NCBI GenBank assembly: GCA_014607495.2
Contig: CP053165.1
Coordinates: 3,156,906-3,220,905, forward strand
DNA from: Carposina sasakii
Lineage: Eukaryota > Arthropoda > Insecta > Lepidoptera > Carposinidae
DNA length: 64,000 nucleotides
Direction: 5' to 3'
Of this stretch, positions 1 through 12,200 are shown in pieces. Numbering within the stretch: the stretch's first letter is position 1; each line of letters begins with the position of its first letter. Made by a program: the position numbers and the translations under genes. The notes under the pieces were generated by a model. That model had not been told where the DNA came from and did not search any database. It saw only the letters and a program-made list of their open reading frames with translations.

Positions 1-168
1 TTAACAATTATAACAAAGACAATGTTACAAAATATCAAAAACAATATGAAATTACTAGACTCTAATTTAAATCTTAAGGACCAGCCTGAAACTTAACACT
101 TAATATCTAGGTATCTGCAATTTTCCTGACATAGTAATCATTATTCCAATTTTTCAATCTTTTATAGT

Positions 169-2193
169 TTATGAATGGAAATCTTTGAAACAATTTCTGT
201 TTCTTGTAAAACATAAATATATATTGCACTTTGTGCACATCACATTAGTCTTCATCTTATGGCATCGTCTGCACCGTTTTTGAATCTCTGTCATTTCCGG
301 TAGGTGCTTGGCACCTTTTCGTCTCAATCTTTCAGACGGAATTTGGACTAACGTGGGACGTCCTCTACCTCTCGTCTGTTCTTGGTTTTCATCTTCTGAG
401 TAACTATCTGTATCTGTAACTGTATATCCTTCTATCAAACTTTCCCCGACGTCCAACTTGAAGTCTCGCAGTCGAACGATTTGTCTGGTGGGGACTCCTT
501 GTGAAATTTTGTGAGATTTATAGACTAGCCAAGAGTTTGACAGGGCAAGGTCGACCATGTGACTAAAAATGCGCTGTGTCCATTTAGCAGTTCTGTAGCG
601 GTTGGGGCACACTGACAATAATCTGTCAGCCAAATCTACCCCGCCCATGTTATCATTGTAAGCTTTTACGACAATAGGTCTTTGTATTTGCACATAGCTT
701 TTTTGAGCCTTACACCATCTTCTGCACGTGTCCATGGGTTTGTTTGCGTGAATTGTTGATATCAAAGTTACCGCTTTGTTGTCGTACCATCTAGTCAAAG
801 CTAAATCACCTTTTCGGTTAACTAATACCTGTGTTGTTCCTCTGCCTTCAGTTTTCATTTGTCTGTCTTCTTTTAACATATTTCTGATATCTGACGGAAC
901 CCTATTTTTCATTATTGTGCCAGCGCAGAATAGATTATTAATTAAAAGTTCTTCCGCAAGCTTTATGCTAGTAAAGTACCTGTCAAAATAAAGTATATGA
1001 CCAGGAATGAGGTTTTCGGTCAAATCAAGCACAGCTTTCATACCAAGTCCAAAATCAGTATCATCATAATTCGGATATGTCGTTTGTCCCTGATAAATTT
1101 TAAAATTACAGACCATCCCGTTAGGGTTTGCGAGTACAAATGCTTTCAGGCCTGTTGGATTAGGCTTACCCGGTATATACTGCTTGATGCCGCATTGCCC
1201 TGTGAAAGGTACAATCATCTCGTCAATAGATAAACATTTCTGTTTTACTTGCTTGCGACATCCATTCACAACTTTTTCAAGCAAAGGTCGGACTTTCCAC
1301 AGCTTGTCTTTGGAGCGGTCCTCTCGGCTAACATCATCGTCATAAACAAACTTAAGTGAATTTCTTAATTGCAGAAATCTATTTCTAGGCATATTGTCTG
1401 CGATCAATGGGATTCGGTATTTGATTTCCCAATACATTCTAATTCTAGGAAAATTTATACTAGCCATAACCATTGTGATGCCCAGATAGACATAAAGCTC
1501 CGATTCGATGAGATACAGATTTTTCCCAAATTTTTTTAAGCACGTCTGATTAGATTTGGCAACAATGGTTTGAATTAAATCATGATCAACATATTGTCGA
1601 AAATAATCAAAACTATCAGCAAAGTTTTCAGGCTCAAAATCTAGGTAGGCAGGCTGGGTAAACTGTATATCAGTTGGTATAAAATCATCTTCAGTCCAAT
1701 CTGGTCTTTCAGGATTGTCCCTGATATTAAACTCAGCTTGGTGGATGTTTACACGTCCCCTACTTCTAGATGCTCCTCCACGAGAACGAACACGGCCAGA
1801 GCCAGGGCGCCTAGCTCTCCCTCTGCGAGTACGCGGTGACATTGCAAAAATTACGCTACCATCAACCTCATCTGACTCAATATTTACGCGTCTACTACCT
1901 CGGGTTGATCCTCCATGAGTACGTACATGACCACGGCGACTATATATGCCTCCGCGAACTCGTGGTCCATTTCTGGTACTTAAATCGGGTAGAGGATTTT
2001 CATCTTCAGAGCTGGTTTCTGACGAGCTGTTATTTGCGTTATCACCATGATCTACTACAAAATCTGCATCTAATTCTCCTTCGTCTTCGAACTCAGAATT
2101 TTCGAGAGTGCCATCATCCAAAACGGCTTGTATTTCATCATCCCGTAAACCTGTGAACAAAACACCTTTATGTGTATAGGCACCTACAGTCAT
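169..2193 (-). CDS. piggyBac-like transposase, intact ORF
   Basis: Uninterrupted 674-codon ORF from an ATG at 2193 to a stop at 169. It resembles the piggyBac DDD transposase that excises and inserts at TTAA. Candidate catalytic aspartates are D324 (in SIDEMIVPF), D404 (in LYFDRYFTS) and D520 (in NMGGVDLAD), in the order and approximate spacing of the family. The N-terminus is acidic and is followed by an Arg/Gly-rich stretch (about residues 75-150) that may bind nucleic acid or act in nuclear import. The last ~35 residues form a Cys-rich finger (CRRCH..CTKC..C). The length is close to piggyBac proteins. No terminal inverted repeats next to TTAA could be found: the left end probably lies outside the window and the right end was not identified. 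The intact frame suggests recent activity or host domestication; the sequence does not distinguish these. Confidence 0.93.
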   Translation of the reverse strand: MTVGAYTHKGVLFTGLRDDEIQAVLDDGTLENSEFEDEGELDADFVVDHGDNANNSSSETSSEDENPLPDLSTRNGPRVRGGIYSRRGHVRTHGGSTRGSRRVNIESDEVDGSVIFAMSPRTRRGRARRPGSGRVRSRGGASRSRGRVNIHQAEFNIRDNPERPDWTEDDFIPTDIQFTQPAYLDFEPENFADSFDYFRQYVDHDLIQTIVAKSNQTCLKKFGKNLYLIESELYVYLGITMVMASINFPRIRMYWEIKYRIPLIADNMPRNRFLQLRNSLKFVYDDDVSREDRSKDKLWKVRPLLEKVVNGCRKQVKQKCLSIDEMIVPFTGQCGIKQYIPGKPNPTGLKAFVLANPNGMVCNFKIYQGQTTYPNYDDTDFGLGMKAVLDLTENLIPGHILYFDRYFTSIKLAEELLINNLFCAGTIMKNRVPSDIRNMLKEDRQMKTEGRGTTQVLVNRKGDLALTRWYDNKAVTLISTIHANKPMDTCRRWCKAQKSYVQIQRPIVVKAYNDNMGGVDLADRLLSVCPNRYRTAKWTQRIFSHMVDLALSNSWLVYKSHKISQGVPTRQIVRLRDFKLDVGESLIEGYTVTDTDSYSEDENQEQTRGRGRPTLVQIPSERLRRKGAKHLPEMTEIQKRCRRCHKMKTNVMCTKCNIYLCFTRNRNCFKDFHS

Positions 2194-3182
2194 CCTGAAC
2201 CAGGCTCACAATAATACAAAAAAACAGTACTTAACATATACCATGTACTCTACAGACTAGACGTACAAAAAAACGTACATGTTTATCTCAATAATACCCT
2301 CAAAATGGTCAGAAGTGGTACCATGTGGTTTTATCGGCCCTTGGTGCTGTGGCTACCCCGTAAGGGATTAAGGCGTGATTCTATGTATGTTTGTAATATT
2401 TCACAAAACAACATAAAATATTGCCACAAATAAAACCATTAATATTTTTTATATACTAACTTTGACCCAACAGACTTCACAAAGGACATATTATTTCAAA
2501 CCGAGATGTCGCAGGATTTAAGCTCTGTAACTGTGAAATAATTGATTACATTTAAGTAATACCGATACATTAACAATTTTCTTGCATAAAAACATACTTG
2601 ACAGTCACTGATTATCATGAAAATATACGATTTACTTACCATGTCTTCGTGAAGCATCCATACCGCCGTTTATTTTCTTAAAAATGACATCTGTCAACTG
2701 TCACAGACAATGGTAGCATACCGGAAATTGTTTCCTAATGCTGCGTTCCAAAATATATTAAAAGTATTTCTATAACCCGCCAAATTTCAAAAATCTATAC
2801 AGAGTTTTTTAATATGGGCTATTGAAAGGCGCGTGAGCTGTTATTGAAAATTAGTTATTAAAAGTTCTGGGCTGGAGTTGCTATGTTTATTTTGGTTTAA
2901 CAAAAGGCGCGTGGGCGCCACGAGGCTATATCTCTATCCATACATCCACTTGTTATACCTAAATAAGTACAGAAATTACTAGCAGGCTATAGGTAGGTAA
3001 TATTTTTCGAGTGTAGGTATTTACGAGTACCTATCAGCTATGTATGTACCTATATTTCTTTGCATCGCCCTAAAGCCTAAACGGCCTGTGGCATTAAAGC
3101 TTAAGTGAAACGTAACCACCCTCGCAACTAAGAGGTATCATTAGCTTCGTAGGTAGGTATTAATTGTGAGAGTGATTAGCTC
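2194..3182. other. piggyBac flank, no gene seen
   Basis: No coding region supported. 2265-2400 holds a dispersed repeat (listed separately). The rest is AT-rich with no recognised structure. Confidence 0.6.
2265..2400 (+). repeat. Dispersed lepidopteran repeat, ends in 'aaggcgtgatt'
   Basis: About 110 bp including 'ggctaccccgtaagggatta' is shared in the same orientation with 24431-24539. The 3' motif 'aggcgtgatt' also occurs at about 25690. It looks like a short retroposon; class not determined. Confidence 0.7.
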
Positions 3183-4291
3183 TCTAAAGCCTGCAATATC
3201 TACATGTTGGCCCAGCCTAGCCGAGTGATTAGGTATTTTTAAATACTAGGTATCGCAGGTACTTTATAAATATTAGGTATCGCATAAAATAGGTATCATC
3301 TCATTAAGAGAAATCAACCGTAAGGCTTAAGGTGGGTTCCTACGGTCCGCGATATTGCAGACGGACGCGGACGCGCCGACGGCTACGGACGAACGCGCAC
3401 CACGGACGAGGCTATCCCACGGTGCGTGCCCGTCCGTGGTCGTCGGCGGTCCAGGCCGAAATACGTGGAAGACTTTGAAAGTATTTACGTTGCAAGTATC
3501 GTAGTGATAAATTAAACCTTAGGCTATATCTATTAAGGTGTATAATCGCGCTAACTGAAAGAGAATACTTTCAAAGTAAAAAAGTTATTTTTTTGCCAGC
3601 GGGATTATAACACGCAGCCTTATTGAAATAAGGACTATTTTCTCTGAAATACTTTAGTACCTAGGCATCGGCGCCCGGCAACCCATGGAATACTTGAGTG
3701 TATTTATTTTGTAGCACGATTATGATCTTTATTCACTATAGGTGCGCCCACCACCGGGTCCTACACCCTCTACGTGAGCGGCGCTCCAGATTAGACTAAT
3801 TTTTCATACGAAATCTTCTGTTTCACGCGCCGGCCTATGTTGGTATATCTTTTTCGCACCCATTGAATACAGTACTAGGAATCGTACCAACTTTCGTTTC
3901 ATTGGAGCGCGAGCGCTCCACTCGATACATAAGATTACAACCTACCTACATAAGACGAACGCGTAGGCACTATTGTATAAGCATAGTAGAATTGAAAGAT
4001 TATAAATATAGATTGCCTATGTAATCTTCGTGGTTGGGAGTGCACTGTACCAGCGCTCCTTAGGACGTGCCAGTGACACAGTCCTATTATTAGGAAAAAA
4101 AAATGTATGGTTAGGTTCATTTAGAGTAGAGGTTTGCATACTAATTTCGGTTAACGCCCACATTGAAAATCAGTAGCGCCCCCCATTTTTATTCCACCTT
4201 AAAAATTTCACCTACGAGGGGGCGTTATCGCCCACTTTGGGAAAGACAGGTTTAGAGTAACTAAACGAACCTAACCGTAAAAAAATATATA

Positions 4292-4639
4292 TACGGGGTG
4301 TTTTTTCGTTGCCACCCTTATGGGTACGTATTCTATGCATCAAATAAAGTGAAGTTCATGCCGGAAAAATACATTTTTTTTTACTACTTGATCGGGCGAA
4401 ATTTATAGTGCCCAGAGTTTATACTAGTTTTTTCATAAATAAATATTAATTCGTGAAAAAATCTTGCTACACGCGTCAATGTGCATTTATGCAGAAAAAC
4501 GTAGTCTATTTACTCAACTTTGGACCCTAATATTTTGCAAACCAGACACTTCCCAGGTATGCCTTCCATGGAGAAAAATCATCGTGATGATGAGATTTCG
4601 TAGTTTTCGGGAACGTTGACGACCAAAAATCACCCAGTA
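4292..4639 (-). mobile_element. MITE family B, copy 1 (degenerate)
   Basis: About 350 bp, related in reverse orientation to copies at 24540-24929, 32298-32664 and 35692-36052. The termini resemble TACAGGATG..CATCCTGTA, though here they are eroded. Confidence 0.75.
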
Positions 4640-4643
4640 GACA

Positions 4644-5124
4644 TACAAGGTGTGTGTGACAGCCAGGCAAATACTGAATGAAACAGTGAACAAGTACCAT
4701 TGTTATGACGACAGTGCTATTACTCCCAGGAAATGCATTTTTAATTTGATTATCCGCAAAGTTTGCTTTCCGCGCGAATTGTATCGGGTGATCGTGCGAC
4801 TATTTAAATTAGCTTATTTGGTTATTGTGTGATACGAGTACATTGCCGTTTTATATCACTTGTGACTATCCAATGGGGTTCATTAGTATTTTGAACTTTT
4901 TGGGACTTTCTTTTCGAAAATCATCCATAGGTTAAATTTTTGTTTTTAAGTCATTATCTTAAGGCCTACATAAATAAGCTACACAATTTTTTTCCTGGAA
5001 AAATGAAAAAAATGCCGGAAAATTTTCGAATTTTCCTGCGAAAATTTTCAGTGGTTTTCGCCTCAGAATCATGGTCTGAAGTCGCCATATCAATATTTGC
5101 CTGGCTGTCACAAACACCCTGTAT
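4644..5124 (+). mobile_element. MITE family C, copy 1
   Basis: Ends are inverted copies around GTGACAGCCAGGCAAATA, preceded by TACAAGGTGT on the left and ending ACACCCTGTA on the right. It is nested in the Harbinger-like element. A second, truncated copy in the ACS1 intron starts at 11869. Confidence 0.8.
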
Positions 5125-5561
5125 AGGTAACTTACTGTTAAAAAAAATCAGAAGTGTATTCATGGGCGAGTGTATTCAAAAATGCCATTAGACTACTATA
5201 CTACCACAATCGCTATTGCATCCATGCAGCCGTCGACATGGTCGTCAGTTTTTATGTGGTCGCCTACAGACATCTCCGCACGAGCACGCACGAGCGCGCA
5301 CCGCGTCTGAAGCTATCCATTCGCCATGGATCGGGCGCACCACCACGGACGTGTCTGCAATTACCACGGACGACCCTATCCCACGGTGCGTGTCGGTGCG
5401 GGCTGGTCCGCGTCCGCCTACATTTATCACCACGGATTTAGACGCACCGAGACGGACGCGTCTGCATTACCACGGACGCTCTGTTTCCCACGGTCCGTGG
5501 TGCGCGCTCGTGCGCGTCGGTCCGCAATATCACGGACCGTAGGAACCCACCTTTAGTCTAT

Positions 5562-5664
5562 AAGTTTCAATTTTATTATTTAGCAAAAATAAGACAATTA
5601 TCATTAGAATAGTAGTTATTATATTGTAGTATTTTTGCTAAATAATAAAATTGAAACTTATACA
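5562..5664. repeat. Long hairpin at the centre of the palindromic MITE
   Basis: An arm of about 33 nt containing 'caattttattatttagcaaa' is repeated as its complement after a loop of roughly 40 nt. This is the symmetry centre of the surrounding MITE. Confidence 0.85.
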
Positions 5665-5775
5665 TAGTCGAAGCATTACGGTTGATTTCTTACCTAAACC
5701 ACATACCTATTCCAATATTTATGACTCACCTCTAGCGTTCACTCGGCTAGGCTGGGCCAATATATATTGCAGGCT

Positions 5776-6277
5776 GAAGTGACATGCTATCGGTGGGCCA
5801 GCCCCGCCGTCAGGTTCCACGTCTCGGCTCCTATGTATATTGTAAGTACCCAAGCTGGTGCGTGCGTAGGGTACATTGTCCAGTACGGAACCCAGTGGTG
5901 TGGGATTCCAAGTTGTACTTGACCGGAATTTTTATTTTCCACGTCTACCAAAATACTTCTAATAATCTACCTAAATCAGAAACGTCGATATAAGGGATGC
6001 AGTTGGATAAAGCATAGATAAGGCTTGATTGAGATTCTACTGAAATCTAAAATATTTAGTTACTAGTACTTATGTACCTAGGTATATACTTAAGTAAGTA
6101 GGTAAGTGTATCTAAATTTATGCATAAATCTTTCCTTTAAAATACAAATACAATATATACCTAGCTACCTAAGTATTTATTAAGTAACTGTTATCAGTGT
6201 TGTTTTAGAAGTGGTTAGGTGCATTACGCAAAAACATTACTATAGGTAAACCGGCGGTGGCAAAATTTATTAAAAAC
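5776..6277 (+). other. Upstream region of ACS1
   Basis: Sequence between the nested transposon stack and the ACS1 start codon. It should contain the promoter and 5' UTR, but no TATA box or initiator could be assigned with confidence. Rich in 'taggta' motifs. Confidence 0.4.
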
Positions 6278-9200
6278 ATGGCAAATATTGTTCGACGAGT
6301 TTTTCACGCAACGGGAAGTCGGTTAATATTACGCAATGTACGAGGTTTTGGATCCGCAGCCGACCAGGATATTCTGATATCTCCATATGAGCCAGTGCCT
6401 CCGGTTAGCGAAACCTTGCCAGATTATATTTGGCAGAATTTGGATAAATTTGCTGACAGAACCGCTTCGGTATGTACTTAGCACAATTTGACTAACCTAT
6501 ACGATTTGTTTCGTCTTCGTCTTCAGCCTATTGCAGTCCACTGCTGGACGTAGGCCTCCCCCAGGGCGCGCCACAAGGCTACTGCCACAGGGGGGTCTTG
6601 CCCATAGTCACCACGCTGGGCAGGCGGGTTGGTGACCGCAGTGTGATTTTCGGACTATGTTGTCAGCACGGGCGATGCTGCCCGCCTCCCGGAAACTCTT
6701 AATCGCCTCGTACAATACCCACGGGAAGGCAGGGGTGGTACAAACTCTACTCTGCCGGCACCACGCGGCTAAAGGATACGATTTGTTTAGGCGGTAATGA
6801 ATTGGCAGTTTCCATTAAGGGCCGATTTTTCCGAAATCAGTAGCCTATCAGAAGTATTAAGTTTATGCTGTCTATATCATGATCAAGTTTTAGAGAAAGA
6901 CAGCATCAACTTTATTTTTCTCATAGGTTATCTGACGTTTGGAAAAATCTGCCATAAAAGCATTGAGAGGAGATTAACCTACTACAGTAAACTTAGGTCC
7001 ACTAAGTAAACCTACATGGGTGTAGGTATTGGGTGTATAACTGCCAATAAGGGCTCTTTTCAGCTGAATACTGCTTGGAGAAATTCAATCAGCACTGATT
7101 TTTAAAAGAGACCGGAGGAGTAGGTATCTGCCTACTCTCAAATTATTTCTATACAATATTGCTTAAGTGCAAAAGGTATAGGTAAGTATACCTACTGTAG
7201 AAAATTCTCTAAATATCCGTGCGTCACACAAAGTTAATTAAAACAGCGACCTGTGGGGTATGCACGAACCTTTTCACGCGGCGTAACGCTAGCGACTCGC
7301 TAGCAAAATCTATGTGATTTGACAGTTTGACGATAGCGTTACGAACTATCGAGAGGTTCGTGCTTAACCCTCTGAATTCAAACAATACTTACTTATTATA
7401 CGTAATGAAATGAAATGAAATGAATGAATGAATAACAATAACAAAATTATGCTAAACAGCATTCGGCGGTAGGTAATCAACAAGAGATTACATATGTCTC
7501 TCAGGAGGTAAGTACCTAAAGTATAAAAGACGGTGATAGTGTCTTACTTTTTTGGATACCAAAATCAATTTGTAAATTTCCAATGAAAATTTTATTTTCA
7601 TCTCATTTTACCAAGTTGATTTTTTTTTTCTAGGGGCCGATTTTTCCAATGGTCATATAGCTTATTCTGAAGAAGCATCTAATTTATCCTGGAAAAATCG
7701 GCTGTAGCATAGAGGAATAAGATAATATGTCATAGAGTGGATGTCATACTAACTGCCTCGATGTACCTTTAGTCTTTTCGGTGCCTTACAATAACAAAGG
7801 ATGTAATTGTGAGGCACCGAAAAGTCTAAAGTTGTATCACATTAGCATTCTATGACATCTTATTCCTCTATGGCCGTAGTACCTACCTATTGCTGCCTAG
7901 TAGAAATGATGTTTGTTTTGCTATTATGCATAATGCATAACACATACGGCTGTGGGGTAGGTACGGAAAAGGGGTAGCCAGAACACCCACGCCAGCCAGA
8001 GCATACCGAGGACCGAGGACATTAATGTTGTTAAATTAATTAATTTAAATTAAAGTAAAATAACATTAATGAGGATGTTAATGATCAATGACAAGTTGTT
8101 AGCTTATTGCCTAAGATAATGCCCCAGTTCCTTAGTCAACTCTTACGATACGAGTATGCACGGAAAGAGATGCAGTGCAGCTGGTATACCTATTCTAGTG
8201 GAGCCCTGCATCAACACACGGCATAAGTTAGGAATCTATTTTACAGGATGTAACATAAAGGGTATGTTAAGCGAAAATATATGTAAATAGCCCACTATAG
8301 AGGACCTATCCACAAAATTTGAGACTCGAAATCACATGTTTATTTTTCAAGATTGTATGAAAATTCCTGAGGTGTTTAAAAATTATCTTTACCTACTTAC
8401 TATCTGGAAAAATAAACATGTGATTTGAAGTCTCAAATTTTGTGGATAGGTTCGCTATAGTGGGCTACTTACAGAGCTTTTCGCTTAACATACCCTTTTT
8501 GTTACACCCTGTATATAGATAAAATTCTCGTTTCGCGGGGTTTATTACAACACTCATGCAAAGCGACTTGACCAATTTTTATAAAATTTTATTTTTATAT
8601 TCGGGAGATCTGAAAATAGGTCCTAAACTATGTTGTATACCTACCCCTACCACGCAATAAGCAACATCCACGCGAGCGGAACCGCGAGCAACAGCTAGTT
8701 ACTTTAGCTACTTAAGTTTAATTATGTAGAACGTTATATTTCGTGGTTTCAGGTATGTGCCTTAACAGGACGAGGATATACTTATGCTCAAATACACAAA
8801 ATGTCGATAGCTTTTGCTGCTTCCTTGCGACTAAAGCTCAAGATACAGGCACAAGATATTACGTTTGTGGCATTACGTAACAGTCCCGAGTATCAAATAA
8901 TTTTTATGGGTATAATTCAGGCTGGAAGTGTGGCGAGTATGACTGATCCTTCCAATATGACACGTAAGTAGATAATAGGTAGATGTACTTACCTTTCTCA
9001 TACAAATTCAATGTTTTTTTGGGGTAATACATACTTATTTACCCTTTATGTATGACACACCTTTTGTTGTGAAATTCATGATTAGCGAACAGGGTAAACA
9101 GTTGCGGAAACAAGTCCCTAAACAACTAAATAGGTACGTGGAAGCTTCGACTACTTTCGTTGAACATGTTCTGCTGAGGGACATTATGCAAGCAATGTGT

Positions 9201-12200
9201 CACGTAGATGATCAGTAAAAAGTTGCTAGCTTATCGCCTGAGAGAATATCCGAATTCCTTAGTCAACTCTTACGATATGCACGAGAAGGTGATGCAGCTG
9301 ATGTATTCTAGTGAGCCACCGCATCAGCACACATAGGATTCTGCGTCTCGTTGCAAGATAAAATATTTCTAAGACTCTTTATTCTCCATTACAGATACAT
9401 TCAAAAACCAAATCGAAATGACGAAGCCGAAAGTAATAATTACTGAAAAACTGTTTTACCCGAAAATTAAAGCTGCACTCAATGAACTGAAAGTGGATAT
9501 TCCCGTTATACTCACCGATGAAGAAGACCTACCTGAAGGAACAATAAAATTTTCCGAATTTGCAACCGATTTTAACGTCGATGTCAATTGCTTGAAATAT
9601 GTGTATTCTAACAATAAAGATACCGTTTGTTTGCCATTCTCCAGTGGAACTACTGGATTGCCGAAAGGAGTAATGATCTCTCATTATGCTCTTGTTAACT
9701 TATCTCATGTCACAAACCATAAGGATTATATACCAGTGGTTGGAAAATATAGTAAGTTTAATTCCATTTATTGATAAGGAGATAGGTAATATGCTTTCAT
9801 ACGATAGGTATTTGCTTGATTTTATAGTTACGAGTACATCCTTTTTAAACAACTGAATCTTTTTTATAGAGAAATAAAATACGGTTCTCAAAATGCTCAT
9901 TCACCTTCTTCCTACCTTCCGATTTCGTAAAATGGCTAGTTATGTTGCAGGGGAATATCAAAACACTGTGGTAGCGGTGTTGCCATTTTTCCACATTTAC
10001 GGTTTGCTGACACACATAATTTATAATATGTTTTATGGTTCCAAGCTAGTAACTATGCCACAGTTCATGCCTGATGTCTATTTAAAAACCCTTACGAAAT
10101 ACCGGCCAGATGCAATGCTAGCTGTACCACCGTTGGGTATGCTATTTTCATTTATTTATTTAGGAATACAGTATAAGGTATATTATAATTTTAACATATA
10201 CAGGGTGTAACAAAAAGGGTATGTTAAGCGAAAAGCTACGTAAATAGCCCAGTATAGAGAACCTATCCACAAAATTTGAGACTCGAAATCTATTTACGTA
10301 GCTTTTCGCTTAACATACGGCTGTGTTCCCGGAATAGGATGGCCAATAGATGAGATCCTACAGCTACGTTTAGCAAAGCGGGAACAGATGTAAATCATCA
10401 GTGATAAGATAAGTTGTCGAGAATGCCCGAGACGACTCTTAACATCACGGAAAAAAATGCCACTGATGTATTCTAGTGGGGCTTTACTAGCTTATGCACA
10501 AGACATAATTTAAAATACTATAAAATTCTGTATTTTTCAGTATCTTTCCTGGGAAATAATCCCCTGGTCACCGAAGAACACATAAAATCTATTAAAGATG
10601 TCATATGTGGTGCTTCAGCCTTACAGGAATGTGACTTCTTGGCATTCAAAAATAAAAATGTAAGTTTATACCTACTCCATTTAAGTATAATAGTTAGCAT
10701 ACTAACAGCAAAGCCCAGGTTAAAATAACCAAACGTCCACTAGAGACCTATGCTATGTGTCCATGAAAACGATTGCTAAATACATTGACATCATGGACCA
10801 ATGAATATGATTGATGGAAATCACAAGCATCCGTAGCAACACGACGTAGCCCATCTCTGGTGGAGTGGTAGCCTTATTTTATTTCACACTATCGGCCGCC
10901 CACGACTTCGTACGCGTGAGGGGGCATTGCCCCCGTACGAAGCCGAGGCGGGTTGCTATATAGGCTGTAGCTTTCCTTGATTAATAGCCTATCTAACACT
11001 GAAAGAATTTTTCAAATTGGACTAGTAGTTCCTGAGATTAGCGCGTTCTAACAAACATACTTTTCAGCTTTATAATATTAGCATAGATATTAAAAACTAC
11101 ATATAAAAATGTCATAATAATTTCAGAAAGAGGTTATGCTACGTCAAGCATATGGTTTAACTGAAACAGCTGGTGGCATAAGCATGGTTCTAAAAAGTGA
11201 TACTGCAGCTGATAAGGGAGATTCTGTAGGTACTCCTGTAAGAGGTGGTGAAATTAAAATCGTCGATCTAGAAACTCAGAAAACTTTGGAGAAAGGAAAG
11301 GTATGTTACGCGCTAATACGTATTTCTCATATTGACTCTCTCTTCGATCTATTTATTTAAGAGAGATGTTTTATTAAGTAGTTATAATAGGTAGGTTGAA
11401 TTTGCAAATAATTTAAATCTAGTGTGAGTGCAGTATTTCCGTTCGATAAAAGGTAAACAGCTCTTTGTAGTCATTTCGACGAAATCCAAAACAATGCGAA
11501 ATAGGTAAGAATCGAATAGGTGAATTTAGGGCCGAATTCCTTAATGGCCGCGTATAGCCTATCTGAAGCATATGCTGTCTTTGTCTATATTAAACTTGAC
11601 TAAGATAAAGACTGTATTAACTTTATACTTCAGATAGATCAGACCCTTGGAAAAATCATTCCTTTATATCTTCTAGGAAGGCGAAATCTGGATCAAGGGT
11701 GCCTTCCTTATGTCAGGTTACTATAACAATGAAAAAGCGACCAAGGATGTCCTTACTGATGATGGATGGTTCAAAACAGGCGATATCGGTATGATTGGAG
11801 ACAGATACAACTTTTATGTTACGGGCCGAATAAAGGAGCTTATTAAGGTAATCGTATGTTTCTGTTTATACAAGGTGGAAGTGACAGCCAGGCAAATATT
11901 GATAAGGCGACTTCAGACCATGATTCTGAGGCGAAAATCACTGAAAATTTTCGCAGGAAAATTCCTAAATTTTCCGACATTTTTCAGGAAAAAAATAGTG
12001 TAGTTCGTTTAAGAAGGCCTTAGAAAATTGCTTGAAAACGAAATTTTAACCTATGGATGATTAAAAAAAAAAGTTGTTCCCAAAAAAGTTCAAAATACTG
12101 ATTCACCCCGAGGGAGAGTTACAAGTAGTCCAAAAAACAGTAATGTATCACACAATAACCAATAAGCCCATTTAACTAGTCACAGGATCGCCCGATACAA

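Larger units (their letters stand above)
3330..5552. mobile_element. Non-autonomous Harbinger-like element with TTA target duplication
   Basis: Both ends carry the inverted repeat AGGTGGGTTCCTACGGTCCG, followed by GC-rich subterminal sequence (3345-3450 and 5260-5545). TTA flanks each end (3327-3329 and 5553-5555). The same host repeat at about 54825 reads 'aaggcttaggctataag', an empty site with a single TTA. A 3-bp TTA duplication is typical of PIF/Harbinger. No transposase is present, and two smaller MITEs sit inside it. The GC-rich subterminal ORFs are not credible genes. Confidence 0.82.
3183..5775. mobile_element. Palindromic MITE, copy 1, split by a later insertion
   Basis: The ends are inverted copies: 'agcctgcaatatc' plus 'ggcccagcctagccgagtga' at 3187-3230 against the complement at 5737-5775. 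The arms meet in a hairpin at 5562-5664. The left arm is interrupted by the Harbinger-like element at 3330-5552. A second copy of the family lies at 54731-57352. Confidence 0.75.

Noticed and set aside
5154..5556. Overlapping ORFs of 76-108 codons in GC-rich DNA
   Set aside because: They lie in the subterminal repeats of the Harbinger-like element and carry no recognisable domain; length comes from GC bias.
6257..6277. Start of ACS1 seven codons upstream
   Set aside because: The codon is GTG, and the ATG at 6278 aligns with the ACS3 start.
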